64,000 nucleotides of DNA from an uncultured Burkholderiales bacterium (lineage in GTDB: Bacteria > Pseudomonadota > Gammaproteobacteria > Burkholderiales > Burkholderiaceae_C). Position 1 is the stretch's first letter, and each line of letters begins with the position of its first letter. Positions 18,087 through 26,734 of the stretch are shown piece by piece. The notes under the pieces were generated by a model. It did no database searches. It worked only from the letters and a program-made list of their open reading frames with translations, and was not told where the DNA came from. A program made the position numbers and the translations under genes. Location of the stretch: the NCBI GenBank assembly GCA_903871545.1, contig CAIQHG010000081.1:1-64000 (forward strand), in the 5' to 3' direction.

Positions 18087-18160
18087 TGATTAAAGTCAAG
18101 GGTTTTCGAGAGGTGAAATTCTATTGCTAAGCGTTATCGAATCACTTAAGATCACATTTT

Positions 18161-18183
18161 GTTGGATTGTAGGACAGTCCAAC
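18161..18183. promoter_or_regulatory. candidate GntR/FCD operator
   Basis: A 23-bp palindrome of form GTTGGA-N-TGT-N3-ACA-N-TCCAAC; all 18 specified positions are symmetric. TGT/GT-N3-AC(A) is the core of FadR/FCD-type operators. It lies in the 131-bp divergent region between the regulator (start 18086) and the crotonase (start 18218). Confidence 0.72.
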
Positions 18184-18217
18184 ATGATTAACAATATCTT
18201 AATTAATAAGCGAGCAA

Positions 18218-19009
18218 TTGTTGAAAACCTCTGGCATTCTCTTTGATCGAAGTCCCTTTCGAGTTATTTTGAGCCTTAATAGGCCTGATAAGCTCAATCC
18301 GCTGGATAAAGGAACAGTTAAGGAGCTTTTGGGGCTCGTGAAGGAAATAGAAGCTGACAAGAGTATTTCAACCGTAGTCTTAACGGGTTCAGGTCGAGCG
18401 TTTTCTGCTGGTGGGGATTTGGAGGGGTATGTTGATTTATATAAAGATCCAAGCGCATTTCGTCTTTTCTTAAATGACTTTAACTTTTTGCTTGGCGCTA
18501 TAGAGGCATCAGAAAAAATCTACATTGCTGCCGTTAACGGGGCTTGCGTTGCGGGTGGGCTGGAGTTGATGCTAGCCTGCGATCTAGTAATAGCGTCAGA
18601 GACTGCGCTAATTGGGGACGGGCATATAAATTTCGCACAACTGCCTGGGGCCGGTGGCTCTCAAAGACTACCTCGGGCTATCGGTTCCTTGCGAGCTAAA
18701 CAAATGATGCTAATGGGAAAAATGTGGGATGCAAAGCACTGCCTAAACATAGGCCTGCTCAATGAGGTAGTTCCAAGTGAAGAATTATTGGAGCGCTGTG
18801 ACACCCTAGCGCAGGAATTTTCCGCTAGAAGTCCCTCCGCTTTAATCGGTGCAAAGCGTCTGGTTAATGAGGGTGCAAAGTTATCCCTTCAAGACAGTTT
18901 GATTTATGAAATGGACTATGTCCACCACTACGCTACGACTAACAGTGATGCCATGGAAGGCCTCGTTGCATTCAGTCAAAAAAGAAAACCCGTTTATAAG
19001 AAAAATTAG
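18218..19009 (+). CDS. enoyl-CoA hydratase/isomerase (crotonase) family protein
   Basis: A 263-aa crotonase-fold enzyme acting on acyl-CoA thioesters in the cytoplasm. The oxyanion-hole segments are GSGRAFSAGGDLEGYVDL near 57-74 and AAVNGACVAGGLELMLACDLVIAS near 105-128. The catalytic-Glu region includes GDGHINFAQLPGAGGSQRLPRAIG near 134-157, with an acidic residue pattern less canonical than in standard hydratases. The start is taken as TTG (18218, TTG-TTG-AAA); no in-frame ATG fits. An ATG at 18184 opens a 20-codon out-of-frame peptide overlapping the start. First gene of a long catabolic operon. Confidence 0.88.
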   Translation: MLKTSGILFDRSPFRVILSLNRPDKLNPLDKGTVKELLGLVKEIEADKSISTVVLTGSGRAFSAGGDLEGYVDLYKDPSAFRLFLNDFNFLLGAIEASEKIYIAAVNGACVAGGLELMLACDLVIASETALIGDGHINFAQLPGAGGSQRLPRAIGSLRAKQMMLMGKMWDAKHCLNIGLLNEVVPSEELLERCDTLAQEFSARSPSALIGAKRLVNEGAKLSLQDSLIYEMDYVHHYATTNSDAMEGLVAFSQKRKPVYKKN

Positions 19010-19020
19010 AGAATAAAAAT

Positions 19021-20178
19021 ATGTGGAAACTAAAAGATAAATACGCAATCGCTGGAATTGGTCAAACGCAGTACAGCAAAAATTCAAACAGAACGGTACT
19101 TGATCTTGCTAACGAGGCCTGCTTGAATGCGGCCAACGACGCCGGGATGAATTTAAATGAAATCGATGGGGTCATCAGCTTTAACTTCAATGACTCAGTT
19201 CCAGCTATTGCAGTAGCGACTAGCTTGGGAATCCCCAACGCAATGCATGCCGTTGATTACGCCAGTGGTGGCAACGCGGCTAATCTTATCGTGCTTGCTG
19301 CAACTGCAGCCATAGAGGCTGGGTTGGCTAAAAATGTTTTGGTTTATCGAGCGATGAACGGTCGATCTGGGTTTAGGTTAGGCGGAGGTCGGGAGATGAG
19401 CGCACGAGGCATTACCCAGTTTACGGCACCATTTGGATGGATTACGTATCCGCAGGCAATGGCGATGTGGTGTAAAAGGCATATGATTAAGTACGGAACT
19501 ACGTCTGAACAGTTAGGGCGAATTGCAATTACTTTTAGACAAAACGCATCCCTTAATGAGGCCGCTATGTTGCGGCAACCTATCACAATGGATGATTACT
19601 TTAATTCTAGAAAAATTGTTGATCCTTTTCGAGTTTTAGATATCTGCCTCGAGTCTGACGGGGCGTGCGCAGTTCTAGTGACTGGGCGTGACCAAGCAAG
19701 AGATCTTAAGAGGAAACCAGTTTACATAACTGGCGGCGCTTACGGTGGGGGACCAAATCAAGGGGAGGACTTATTTGACGCCATTCGCTGGGGAGATCAT
19801 ACTAAAAATTATGCTCATTACATCAAAGACGATTTATGGTCTAGTTCAGGTTTAAAACCCAAAGATGTGGATGTAGCAGAAATTTATGATTGCTTTACCT
19901 ATAGTGTAATCATGCAACTAGAAGGGCTTGGTTTTTGTAAAGAGGGCGAGGGAGGCCCCTTTGTTGAAGCTGGCCATATAGAAAAAACAGGCAGTTTACC
20001 CACTAACACGCACGGTGGATTATTGTCAGAGGCTTATATCCACGGTTTTAATCATGTTTTAGAAGCAGTTCGTCAACTGCGCCATGAAGCGGGCGACAGA
20101 CAAATCAAAGATGCAAAAGTTGCGCTAACAACTGCGGGTGCGATGACTTGTGGTAGTGCAATGTTATTGACGAATTAA
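19021..20178 (+). CDS. thiolase-superfamily lipid-transfer/aldolase-like protein (Ltp2-like)
   Basis: A 385-aa thiolase-fold protein of the SCP-x/Ltp type. It opens with YAIAGIGQTQYSK and has the family loop at residues 79-90 (DYASGGNAANLI), where true thiolases carry the nucleophilic Cys; here that position is Ala/Ser, not Cys. Conserved tyrosines occur in VAEIYDCFTYS (about 285-295) and LLSEAYIHG (about 334-342). The thiolase-fold aldolase Ltp2 of steroid side-chain cleavage lacks the Cys and uses tyrosines. A DUF35 partner follows 10 bp downstream, as ChsH2-DUF35 does for Ltp2. A retro-aldol or other non-thiolytic C-C cleavage is therefore likely. Confidence 0.82.
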   Translation: MWKLKDKYAIAGIGQTQYSKNSNRTVLDLANEACLNAANDAGMNLNEIDGVISFNFNDSVPAIAVATSLGIPNAMHAVDYASGGNAANLIVLAATAAIEAGLAKNVLVYRAMNGRSGFRLGGGREMSARGITQFTAPFGWITYPQAMAMWCKRHMIKYGTTSEQLGRIAITFRQNASLNEAAMLRQPITMDDYFNSRKIVDPFRVLDICLESDGACAVLVTGRDQARDLKRKPVYITGGAYGGGPNQGEDLFDAIRWGDHTKNYAHYIKDDLWSSSGLKPKDVDVAEIYDCFTYSVIMQLEGLGFCKEGEGGPFVEAGHIEKTGSLPTNTHGGLLSEAYIHGFNHVLEAVRQLRHEAGDRQIKDAKVALTTAGAMTCGSAMLLTN

Positions 20179-20188
20179 GGATATATTT

Positions 20189-20602
20189 ATGAATGAATAC
20201 AATAAACCTTTGCCTGCTGAGGACCCCGATTCTGCTGTTTACTGGGAAGGTTGTCGACAAAAAAAATTGATGTTGCAGCATTGCTCGTCATGCTCAAAGC
20301 CTAGGTATCCAGCTAATAATTTTTGCCCGCATTGCAGGGATAAAAATTTCACTTGGAAAGAGAGTCTTGGAAAGGGACGTCTTTATAGTTGGATCGTAGT
20401 GAGACACCCTGTACCCAAAGAAATCTATGCTGAAGACGTACCCTACATAGTGGCTTTAATTGACCTTGAAGAAGGCGTACGGATTGCTAGCAATATAGTT
20501 GGGTGCGAGCCTGAGAGCATTACACCAGATATGACCTTGCAAGTCATTTTTAAGCCAGTCACAGAGCAAGTGACCCTACCCCTTTTTGAGCCAACTCATT
20601 AA
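20189..20602 (+). CDS. DUF35 Zn-ribbon/OB-fold protein, thiolase partner
   Basis: A 137-aa protein with a rubredoxin-like Zn ribbon, CSSC near residue 35 and CPHC near 49, followed by an OB-fold domain (GRLYSWIVVRHPVP, VPYIVALIDLEEGVRIASNIVG). DUF35 proteins bind thiolase-fold enzymes and feed them acyl-CoA substrate. The gene directly follows the Cys-less thiolase homologue and overlaps the next gene if its TTG start is used, so an obligate complex with the thiolase-like protein is the natural reading. Confidence 0.88.
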   Translation: MNEYNKPLPAEDPDSAVYWEGCRQKKLMLQHCSSCSKPRYPANNFCPHCRDKNFTWKESLGKGRLYSWIVVRHPVPKEIYAEDVPYIVALIDLEEGVRIASNIVGCEPESITPDMTLQVIFKPVTEQVTLPLFEPTH

Positions 20603-22010
20603 TACGCTAGACGTTATGCAATCATTTGTAAAAGAATCTGTTGCAATAGCTCGTATAGCCAGTATGTCTAGGCAAGAACTAGAAAGTCTGCAACTACTCA
20701 AACTCAAGCGACTGCTGAATCGGCTGTGGATATCCAACGCTTTTTATAGGAAAAAATGGGAAGGGAAAGGCGTTGAAATAGCAAAAATTAAAACTTTACA
20801 ACACTTTACTGAGCAGATTCCAATTTGTACTAAAGCCAATTTTCTGCAAGATCAAAATGACAACCCACCTTTTGGAACAAGGGTAGGTCTCAGAGATGAA
20901 GTTATAGCAATGGTTAATTTGACGGGTGGTACCTCGGGACAGGGACAAGAGTACTACGGTAGAAGTCAAAAAGATGTCATGACTCAAGCTTTTATGCACT
21001 TTATTCCATGGTTTATGGCCGGACTGAGACGAGGTGATACAGCAGTTAATTGTGTTCCTGCAGGCGGCATGAGCACAGGAGGTTGGGGCCCAGCAGAAGG
21101 CATTAGACTAGCAGGTGCAACAGGCTTTCACTTGGGCGGTTCGCTGTCTACAGAAGGCAAGATTAGCGTCATGCAAAAGTTGAGGGAGGTTAATTTTATC
21201 TACGCCTCAACCAATTACATTCACACGTTAACTCAAGCATTGATAAAAGAAGATTTGGATCCAGCAAAAACGTTTCCAAAAATGAAGTCCGTTTTTATAG
21301 CCGCTGAAGGATACCCCATAGAGTGGGCAGCAAATTTAAGATCGACCTGGAATTGCCCAGTTCACGAAGGTTACGGCAGTACACAAGGGGCCGGCTTTAT
21401 TGCATCCACCTGTGACCAAAGCGTGGTCCGCTCTGATGGTAAGCGAGGGCAAATGCATCTTTTTGAGTGGGCTCATATCGTGGAAGTTATCAACCCCGAA
21501 ACCGGCTTACACGTCTCTCCAGGAGAGGAGGGCGAACTGATATTGACAAATTTAGATATTGAATCTTCGCCAGTTGTTCGCTTTTCAACTAGAGACCGTG
21601 TTCGTTGGTACCCGTTTAATTTTTGCAACTGTGGTTTGCCTTGGAACACACTTGAAGCGGGAGGCATTGGACGTTATGACGACATGATCAAAGTTCGTGG
21701 TAACAATATTTGGCCTGTAACGATCGATAGCATCATTTTTAAAAATAATGAGGTTGCTGAGTATACAGGTCGCGTTTTTGTCGACTCCGGTAGCAAAACA
21801 AATGTTGAAATCTGTTTGGCCTTTAAGCCTGGCACAGACAATCAAGAAAAAATAAATAATATGATTCAAATTCTACGCGAACAAATTAAAGAGCATACCA
21901 ATATTTGGGTAGAAATCAAAGTATTGCCTGCCAGTGAACTCCCTGAATATAGTTATAAAGCACGTCGTTGGCTCGACGAGAGACAAAAGGGCTATAAGGA
22001 GAGTGTATGA
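20586..22010 (+). CDS. phenylacetate-CoA ligase-like (PaaK-type) AMP-forming CoA ligase
   Basis: A 474-aa ANL-superfamily ligase nearest to PaaK. The phosphate-binding loop is NLTGGTSGQGQEYYG near 112, the adenine-binding motif is EGYGSTQGAG near 263, and the hinge region with the adenylate-binding Asp reads FSTRDRVRWYPF followed by GGIGRYDDMIKVRGNNIWP near 365. It would convert a carboxylic acid to its CoA thioester using ATP, the entry step for this operon. The start is uncertain: TTG at 20586 overlaps the DUF35 gene by 17 bp, while ATG at 20616 gives a protein 10 residues shorter. Confidence 0.85.
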   Translation: MSQLINTLDVMQSFVKESVAIARIASMSRQELESLQLLKLKRLLNRLWISNAFYRKKWEGKGVEIAKIKTLQHFTEQIPICTKANFLQDQNDNPPFGTRVGLRDEVIAMVNLTGGTSGQGQEYYGRSQKDVMTQAFMHFIPWFMAGLRRGDTAVNCVPAGGMSTGGWGPAEGIRLAGATGFHLGGSLSTEGKISVMQKLREVNFIYASTNYIHTLTQALIKEDLDPAKTFPKMKSVFIAAEGYPIEWAANLRSTWNCPVHEGYGSTQGAGFIASTCDQSVVRSDGKRGQMHLFEWAHIVEVINPETGLHVSPGEEGELILTNLDIESSPVVRFSTRDRVRWYPFNFCNCGLPWNTLEAGGIGRYDDMIKVRGNNIWPVTIDSIIFKNNEVAEYTGRVFVDSGSKTNVEICLAFKPGTDNQEKINNMIQILREQIKEHTNIWVEIKVLPASELPEYSYKARRWLDERQKGYKESV

Positions 22011-22240
22011 ACAGTTCTCACGCTAATCATCTTAATTACGAGCAAATAGTTTCGATTCTCTTAGATTTACATTGTAAATCAGCGCTGCTTTTAAACACCG
22101 ATGATGCATTGTTGTTAGGCCCTTTTGAGCAACTGCATGGGCGAATAGACTCTTTGCTACAGTCTCTAGCTACTGATTTGACGACTCTAACCAAAATGGA
22201 TTTCCAAAACAAAGTAGTCAATTTAAGGACGCAGCCATGA
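22007..22240 (+). CDS. small protein of unknown function (77 aa), translationally coupled
   Basis: I do not recognise this protein. The frame overlaps the ligase stop and the following SDR start by 4 bp each (ATGA-type junctions), which is strong evidence that it is translated. It is predicted soluble and helical, with heptad-like hydrophobics (YEQIVSILLDLHC, FEQLHGRIDSLLQSLATDL), and lacks motifs for metal or cofactor binding. Small coupled proteins in acid-activation operons can be enzyme subunits: LvaB, for example, partners the LvaA kinase of levulinate catabolism. No similarity to LvaB is evident here. Confidence 0.7.
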   Translation: MNSSHANHLNYEQIVSILLDLHCKSALLLNTDDALLLGPFEQLHGRIDSLLQSLATDLTTLTKMDFQNKVVNLRTQP

Positions 22241-23010
22241 AGCGATTGCACTCTAAGGTCGCCTTGATCACAGGTGGGGCATCCGGCTTAGGAGAGGCAA
22301 CAGCGCGTCGCTTCCACGAGGAGGGAGCAAAGGTTGTGATTGCAGATATAAATGATAGTCGAGGACGTGCATTGGTTAAGGAATTGGGTAGCGATGTTTT
22401 TTTTGTTCATTGTGATCACACCAAAAGAGATGATTGCTCGCAAGCGGTCGCTACAACTCTAGTGCATTTCGGGAGTTTAGATATTTTGCATAACAATGCT
22501 GGTGGACCATTTGCTGGACCGCTTGAAAGCGCAGATGATGAAACACTCAACCGCGTAATTTCAGTAAATTTAACGGGTGTATTCAAGATGACTCAAGAAG
22601 CACTTCCGGCATTAAGGAGATCAGGATCCTTAAATTCAGGCGGAGCTTCAATCTTGTACACATCTTCTTTACAAGGATTGAAGGCCCGACCAAATTTTAG
22701 TGTTTACACAGCTGCCAAGCACGCTATTGTCGGGTTAGTCAAAAGTTTATCCCTTGAATTGGCCCCAGCCAACATTAGAGTCAATGCGGTATGTCCAACA
22801 GTGACTGAAACACCAATGCTTGAAAAGTTTTTACCGGGAATGTCCCAAGATAAAGAAACTGCTCTACAACGCTTTCGTGCTTCAATACCTTTGGGACGAA
22901 TGCCAGATCCAATAGATACGGCTAACGCTTTATTATTTCTAGCCTCTGATGAGGCACGAATGATTACGGGTGTTTCTTTGGCAATCGACGGCGGTCAATG
23001 TGCAGGTTAG
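22237..23010 (+). CDS. short-chain dehydrogenase/reductase (SDR)
   Basis: A 257-aa classical SDR. Cofactor site ALITGGASGLGEATARRFHEEGAKVVIADIN (7-37), NNAGG near 87, catalytic Ser in LYTSSLQG near 142, and YTAAK near 156. An acidic residue after strand 2 (ADIN) favours NAD(H). Likely oxidises a hydroxyacyl-CoA or cyclic alcohol intermediate. Coupled to the 77-aa gene upstream, and the next SDR gene begins within its last codons. Confidence 0.9.
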   Translation: MKRLHSKVALITGGASGLGEATARRFHEEGAKVVIADINDSRGRALVKELGSDVFFVHCDHTKRDDCSQAVATTLVHFGSLDILHNNAGGPFAGPLESADDETLNRVISVNLTGVFKMTQEALPALRRSGSLNSGGASILYTSSLQGLKARPNFSVYTAAKHAIVGLVKSLSLELAPANIRVNAVCPTVTETPMLEKFLPGMSQDKETALQRFRASIPLGRMPDPIDTANALLFLASDEARMITGVSLAIDGGQCAG

Positions 23011-23786
23011 AACCTAAAATGATACAACCTTCCTTCATCCTAAAAGATCAAGTAGCATTGATAACTGGAGCCGCCGGCGCTCTTGGAACTGTCGCTTGTT
23101 CAACCTTTGCACAGGCTGGTGCACACATTGTTTTAGTAGGTCGTGACAAGGATAAGCTCATTCAAAAGGCAGCTTTGTTAGAATCAACTGGCGCAAAAAC
23201 AATGTGTATTTCGGCTGATGTAACTAGCAGCTCCTCAGTTAAGTCAATGTTAGACCAAACCCTATCTCATTTTGGTCGGATTGATATAGTTTTAAATAAT
23301 GCTGGCACCACTTCACCTAAATCACTGCTTGAGATAACGGATGAAGACTGGTACTCCATAATAAATACGAGCGCGACTGGCGGATTTTTCGTCTCCAGAG
23401 CTGTTGCTCCTTATATGATCAGAGCTAAGTATGGCCGCATTATCAGTATGGGCTCAATACTGTCAGTTCGAGGTATGGCCAATAGATCTGCCTATGCTGC
23501 CGCGAAGGCTGCCTTAGCGAATTTCAATCGCTCCTTAGCTTTTGAACTCGGCCCTTACGGCATTACTGTCAACACACTTGGACCCACTGTGATTGTTACG
23601 GATCTGAACAGGGAAATGATCCTCAAACAACCCGAGCTCTACGAATCTGTTCTTAAAAGAACCGCATTGGGGCGGCTCGGTGTGCCTCAAGATATTGCAG
23701 GTCCTCTGCTTTTTTTAGCCTCCCCGGCTGCCTCCTTTGTAACAGGACAAATGCTCTTCGTTGACGGTGGATATACCGCTACATAG
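22998..23786 (+). CDS. short-chain dehydrogenase/reductase (SDR), second copy
   Basis: A 262-aa SDR with a cofactor loop ALITGAAGALGTVACSTFAQAG, NNAGT near 99, catalytic Ser in ISMGSIL near 150 and YAAAKAALANF near 163. An Arg after strand 2 (VGRDKDK) could favour NADP(H), unlike the first SDR, so the pair may work in opposite directions or on different intermediates. The start is ambiguous: ATG at 22998 overlaps the first SDR gene by 13 bp, and ATG at 23019 is 7 codons later. Neither has a strong ribosome site. Confidence 0.88.
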   Translation: MCRLEPKMIQPSFILKDQVALITGAAGALGTVACSTFAQAGAHIVLVGRDKDKLIQKAALLESTGAKTMCISADVTSSSSVKSMLDQTLSHFGRIDIVLNNAGTTSPKSLLEITDEDWYSIINTSATGGFFVSRAVAPYMIRAKYGRIISMGSILSVRGMANRSAYAAAKAALANFNRSLAFELGPYGITVNTLGPTVIVTDLNREMILKQPELYESVLKRTALGRLGVPQDIAGPLLFLASPAASFVTGQMLFVDGGYTAT

Positions 23787-23789
23787 ATT

Positions 23790-24860
23790 ATGACGGCATC
23801 AAATATTAATTTACCGTTGGAAAAAAATACTCATAAGGTGAACGCCTTATCAAAATTTCTTTCGAAAAAAATGGGTGGTAGTGATTGGTCAAATTTAAAA
23901 ATGAGCCGTTTTGTAGGTGGACAGTCTAATCCAACCTACCTCTTGGAGACTGATACAAATAAATTTGTTTTAAGGACCAAGCCGAGCGGAGTTTTATTGC
24001 CATCCGCGCATGCAATAGATAGAGAATTTAAGGTCATGCAAGCTCTATCCAAATTCGGCCTCCCCGTTCCTAATCCGTACCTATATGTTGAGGATGAATC
24101 TTTCATCGGCAATCCCTTTTACCTCATGCCCTATTTAGAAGGTCGGATATTTAAAGATCCCACCTTACCGGGAGTTGAGGTGAATGACCGAACAGCAATT
24201 TACCAGGAAATGGTTGACACAATAGCACTTCTTCACGATGTTTCTCCCGCTGCAGCACAACTCCAGGAGTTTGGTAAATCTACTGATTTTTATGAACGAC
24301 AAATTAAACGGTGGACTCAACAATACAGGTTGGCTGAATCAAGTAAAAATAATTGTATGGAAGAATTAATTGAGTCGCTTGTTACTCACCGTCCAAAAGA
24401 TGAAGAGAGTTGTGTTATTCACGGTGATTTTCGTTTAGAAAATCTTATTTTTCATCCCGTAGAGCCCAAAGTGCTGGGTATTTTGGACTGGGAACTCTCA
24501 ACCTTAGGAGACCCAAGAGGTGATTTGGCCTACAACATGATGGCCTGGTATCTGCCTAAAGAGGCCTTTGGTGGTATCACAGATCAAGAAATTCGAGGCA
24601 GCGGAGTCCCAAACGAGTTAGATTACTTACGATCTTATTGCAATAAACGAAATAAAGATTACTTAGACAATTGGAACTATTATGTTGCCTTCTCTTTATT
24701 CAGACTAGCAGCAATACTTTTTGGCGTTTGGAGGCGAGGTATACAGGGTAATGCAAGTTCACCGGACGCAATTCATAGGGGGCAGTTAGCGTTGATTTGT
24801 GCCGACTCAGCAAGCACGGCAATGAACCGTCATTTAAGAAATAATCTAACATCCATCTAA
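23790..24860 (+). CDS. ACAD10/11-type phosphotransferase (APH family), putative hydroxyacyl-CoA kinase
   Basis: A 356-aa kinase-fold protein matching the N-terminal kinase domain of ACAD10/ACAD11: FVGGQSNPTYLLETD near 31, FVLRTKPSGVLLPSAHAIDREF near 50, FYLMPYLEGRIFKDPTLPG near 111, catalytic loop VIHGDFRLENLIFHP near 211 and metal-binding ILDWELSTLGDPRGDLAYN near 231. In 4-hydroxyacid catabolism such kinases phosphorylate 4-hydroxyacyl-CoA before the dehydrogenase fold rearranges it. Here the acyl-CoA dehydrogenase half is absent from gene and operon. It is not an antibiotic-resistance kinase. Confidence 0.85.
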   Translation: MTASNINLPLEKNTHKVNALSKFLSKKMGGSDWSNLKMSRFVGGQSNPTYLLETDTNKFVLRTKPSGVLLPSAHAIDREFKVMQALSKFGLPVPNPYLYVEDESFIGNPFYLMPYLEGRIFKDPTLPGVEVNDRTAIYQEMVDTIALLHDVSPAAAQLQEFGKSTDFYERQIKRWTQQYRLAESSKNNCMEELIESLVTHRPKDEESCVIHGDFRLENLIFHPVEPKVLGILDWELSTLGDPRGDLAYNMMAWYLPKEAFGGITDQEIRGSGVPNELDYLRSYCNKRNKDYLDNWNYYVAFSLFRLAAILFGVWRRGIQGNASSPDAIHRGQLALICADSASTAMNRHLRNNLTSI

Positions 24861-24863
24861 CAT

Positions 24864-25715
24864 ATGTTAATCCAATTATTAAATGGTCTTGTATACGGTG
24901 GTCTCTTATATGTTTTATCCATCGGTTTGGTATTAATTTTTGGACTTCGAAGGGTTGTTAATTTTGCCCACGGAAGTTTATTTATGTTGGGGGCCTATAT
25001 CGGGTATTCAGTTGCACAAATGGTTGGTTTCTTTCCTGGACTAATTGTTAGTATGGGTTGTATGGCAATTTTTGGTCTGATTTTAGATATGGCCGTTTTC
25101 CGCCAACTTCAAAAGCAGGATCCTTTGCTAACTGTTTTAGTAACTTTTGGAATGTTAATGATTCTTGAGGATTTTGCTCGAACCGTTTGGGGAAAAGATT
25201 TTTTGAGCGTACAAGTTCCTCAAATCTTATCTGGGAATGTTGAATTTTTATCGATGACGTATCCAGCTTATAGGCTAGCGGTCATAGGACTGAGTGTTAT
25301 GGTTATGCTAACGCTAGCGATATGGCTACGTGTGACTTCCCTGGGCCTTTATGTTCGCTCGTCTAGCGCAGATGTTTTGACAACCGGAATGCTGGGAGTC
25401 AATACTGACTCGGTCAGTGCGGTTGTAGTTGCCGTTGGGGCAGCCTTGGCCGGAATGTCTGGAGTCGTTGCCTCACCCTTAATGGTGTTATCTCCATCGA
25501 TGGGCAGTTATATATTGGTTGAATGTTTCATTGTTGTAGTTGTTGGAGGATTGAGTAGTTTTACTGGAACTTTCGTTGCAGCGATGTTGATAGGGCAACT
25601 TCACAATCTTGGAATAGTTTATCTACCCCTCCTCTCCTCCGCTATACCATTTCTCTTGATGTTTGCGGTTCTCATTTGGCGTCCGGGTGGCTTAAGCAGT
25701 AAGGTAGTGGGATGA
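24864..25715 (+). CDS. branched-chain-type ABC transporter permease (LivH-like)
   Basis: A 283-aa membrane protein with about eight segments. The opening IQLLNGLVYGGLLYVLSIGLVLIFGLRRVVNFAHGSLFMLGAYIGY is the standard LivH N-terminus. GGLSSFTGTFVAAMLIGQLHNLG near 233 and the terminal RPGGL are also typical. Translation starts 3 bp after the kinase stop and overlaps LivM by 4 bp. Liv-type importers linked to CoA ligases usually carry aromatic or other organic acids, not amino acids. Confidence 0.92.
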   Translation: MLIQLLNGLVYGGLLYVLSIGLVLIFGLRRVVNFAHGSLFMLGAYIGYSVAQMVGFFPGLIVSMGCMAIFGLILDMAVFRQLQKQDPLLTVLVTFGMLMILEDFARTVWGKDFLSVQVPQILSGNVEFLSMTYPAYRLAVIGLSVMVMLTLAIWLRVTSLGLYVRSSSADVLTTGMLGVNTDSVSAVVVAVGAALAGMSGVVASPLMVLSPSMGSYILVECFIVVVVGGLSSFTGTFVAAMLIGQLHNLGIVYLPLLSSAIPFLLMFAVLIWRPGGLSSKVVG

Positions 25716-26734
25716 TCAATAATAAACGCTCAGTTGATAAGTCAAACGTGACTTCTGAACACAACAAAACTCATAAGTGGGTTTTGTATTTGGTATTTGG
25801 ATCTCTTATCCTAGGCGTAGCTGCGCCACACTTTCCTATGGGAGCTGCATCCCTGACGTTAATCACCCAAGGGACATTCACAGCGATTATGGCAACTAGC
25901 GTAGGTCTACTTATTCGTCAATGTGGCTTGATCAGTTTTGGACACGCAACCTATTTCGGTTTAAGCGCCTACACGACAGCGCTACTTTTAAAGCATACAA
26001 CTCTTCATATTGTTTTTGTATTTTTCTTGGCAATAGCGACCCCCACTTTGTTAGGTTTATTAATGGCTTTAGTTGTAGTTCGACAAACAGGTGTTACCTT
26101 TTCAATGTTGACCTTGGCAGTTGCGCAAGTATTTCACGAAATTATTCTCAAATGGCGCGACCTTGCTGGAGGTGATGACGGCATGTCGGTGTCGCTTCCC
26201 CCAATACTTCTTGGATTGGACAGTCGAATTTTTCAATCAGCTTCTTCAATGTTTACTATTAGTTGGAGTTTGCTTACCTTGATTCTTTTTGGCTTGTTTT
26301 TAATGAGCAAGAGCCGCTTTGGTCGTTTGTTATTCGCTATTAGAGATAACGAAGAAAGAACACGTTTTATTGGTTACGACACGATCCGACCTAGAGTGAT
26401 TATTTACTCCATTTCTTGCTCCATTGGTGCTTTAGGCGGTTTTCTATTTTTGCTTTACAACACCTATGTATCACCAGAGTTGTTGCATTGGACTAACTCT
26501 GGTTTCGCTTTGGTAATGGCAATTGTTGGAGGAGCTGAATTTGTTGTGGGACCTGCCATGGGCGCTTTAGCATTCTTATTTACCAAAGATTTAATGGGAA
26601 ACCTAACTGAACATTGGCAATCTATTATGGGAGTAATCTTAATCTTAATTATAGTTTGGCGCCCTACTGGTCTAACCGGCGCTTTGCTCAGCATTTTTCA
26701 GGGAATTGTAAATTTAGTGAGAGTTAAGAAATGA
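25712..26734 (+). CDS. branched-chain-type ABC transporter permease (LivM-like)
   Basis: A 340-aa LivM-family permease with a hydrophilic leader of about 25 residues, then ten or so membrane segments. Landmarks are LISFGHATYFGLSAYTTALL near 71, RDLAGGDDGMSVSLP near 148, AIRDNEERTRFIGYD near 208 and VGGAEFVVGPAMGALAF near 272. Partner of the preceding LivH-like channel subunit; overlaps the LivG gene by 4 bp. Confidence 0.92.
   Translation: MINNKRSVDKSNVTSEHNKTHKWVLYLVFGSLILGVAAPHFPMGAASLTLITQGTFTAIMATSVGLLIRQCGLISFGHATYFGLSAYTTALLLKHTTLHIVFVFFLAIATPTLLGLLMALVVVRQTGVTFSMLTLAVAQVFHEIILKWRDLAGGDDGMSVSLPPILLGLDSRIFQSASSMFTISWSLLTLILFGLFLMSKSRFGRLLFAIRDNEERTRFIGYDTIRPRVIIYSISCSIGALGGFLFLLYNTYVSPELLHWTNSGFALVMAIVGGAEFVVGPAMGALAFLFTKDLMGNLTEHWQSIMGVILILIIVWRPTGLTGALLSIFQGIVNLVRVKK

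Noticed and set aside
23790-24860. Aminoglycoside-resistance phosphotransferase
   Set aside because: The sequence follows the ACAD10/11 kinase pattern throughout and lies in a catabolic operon.
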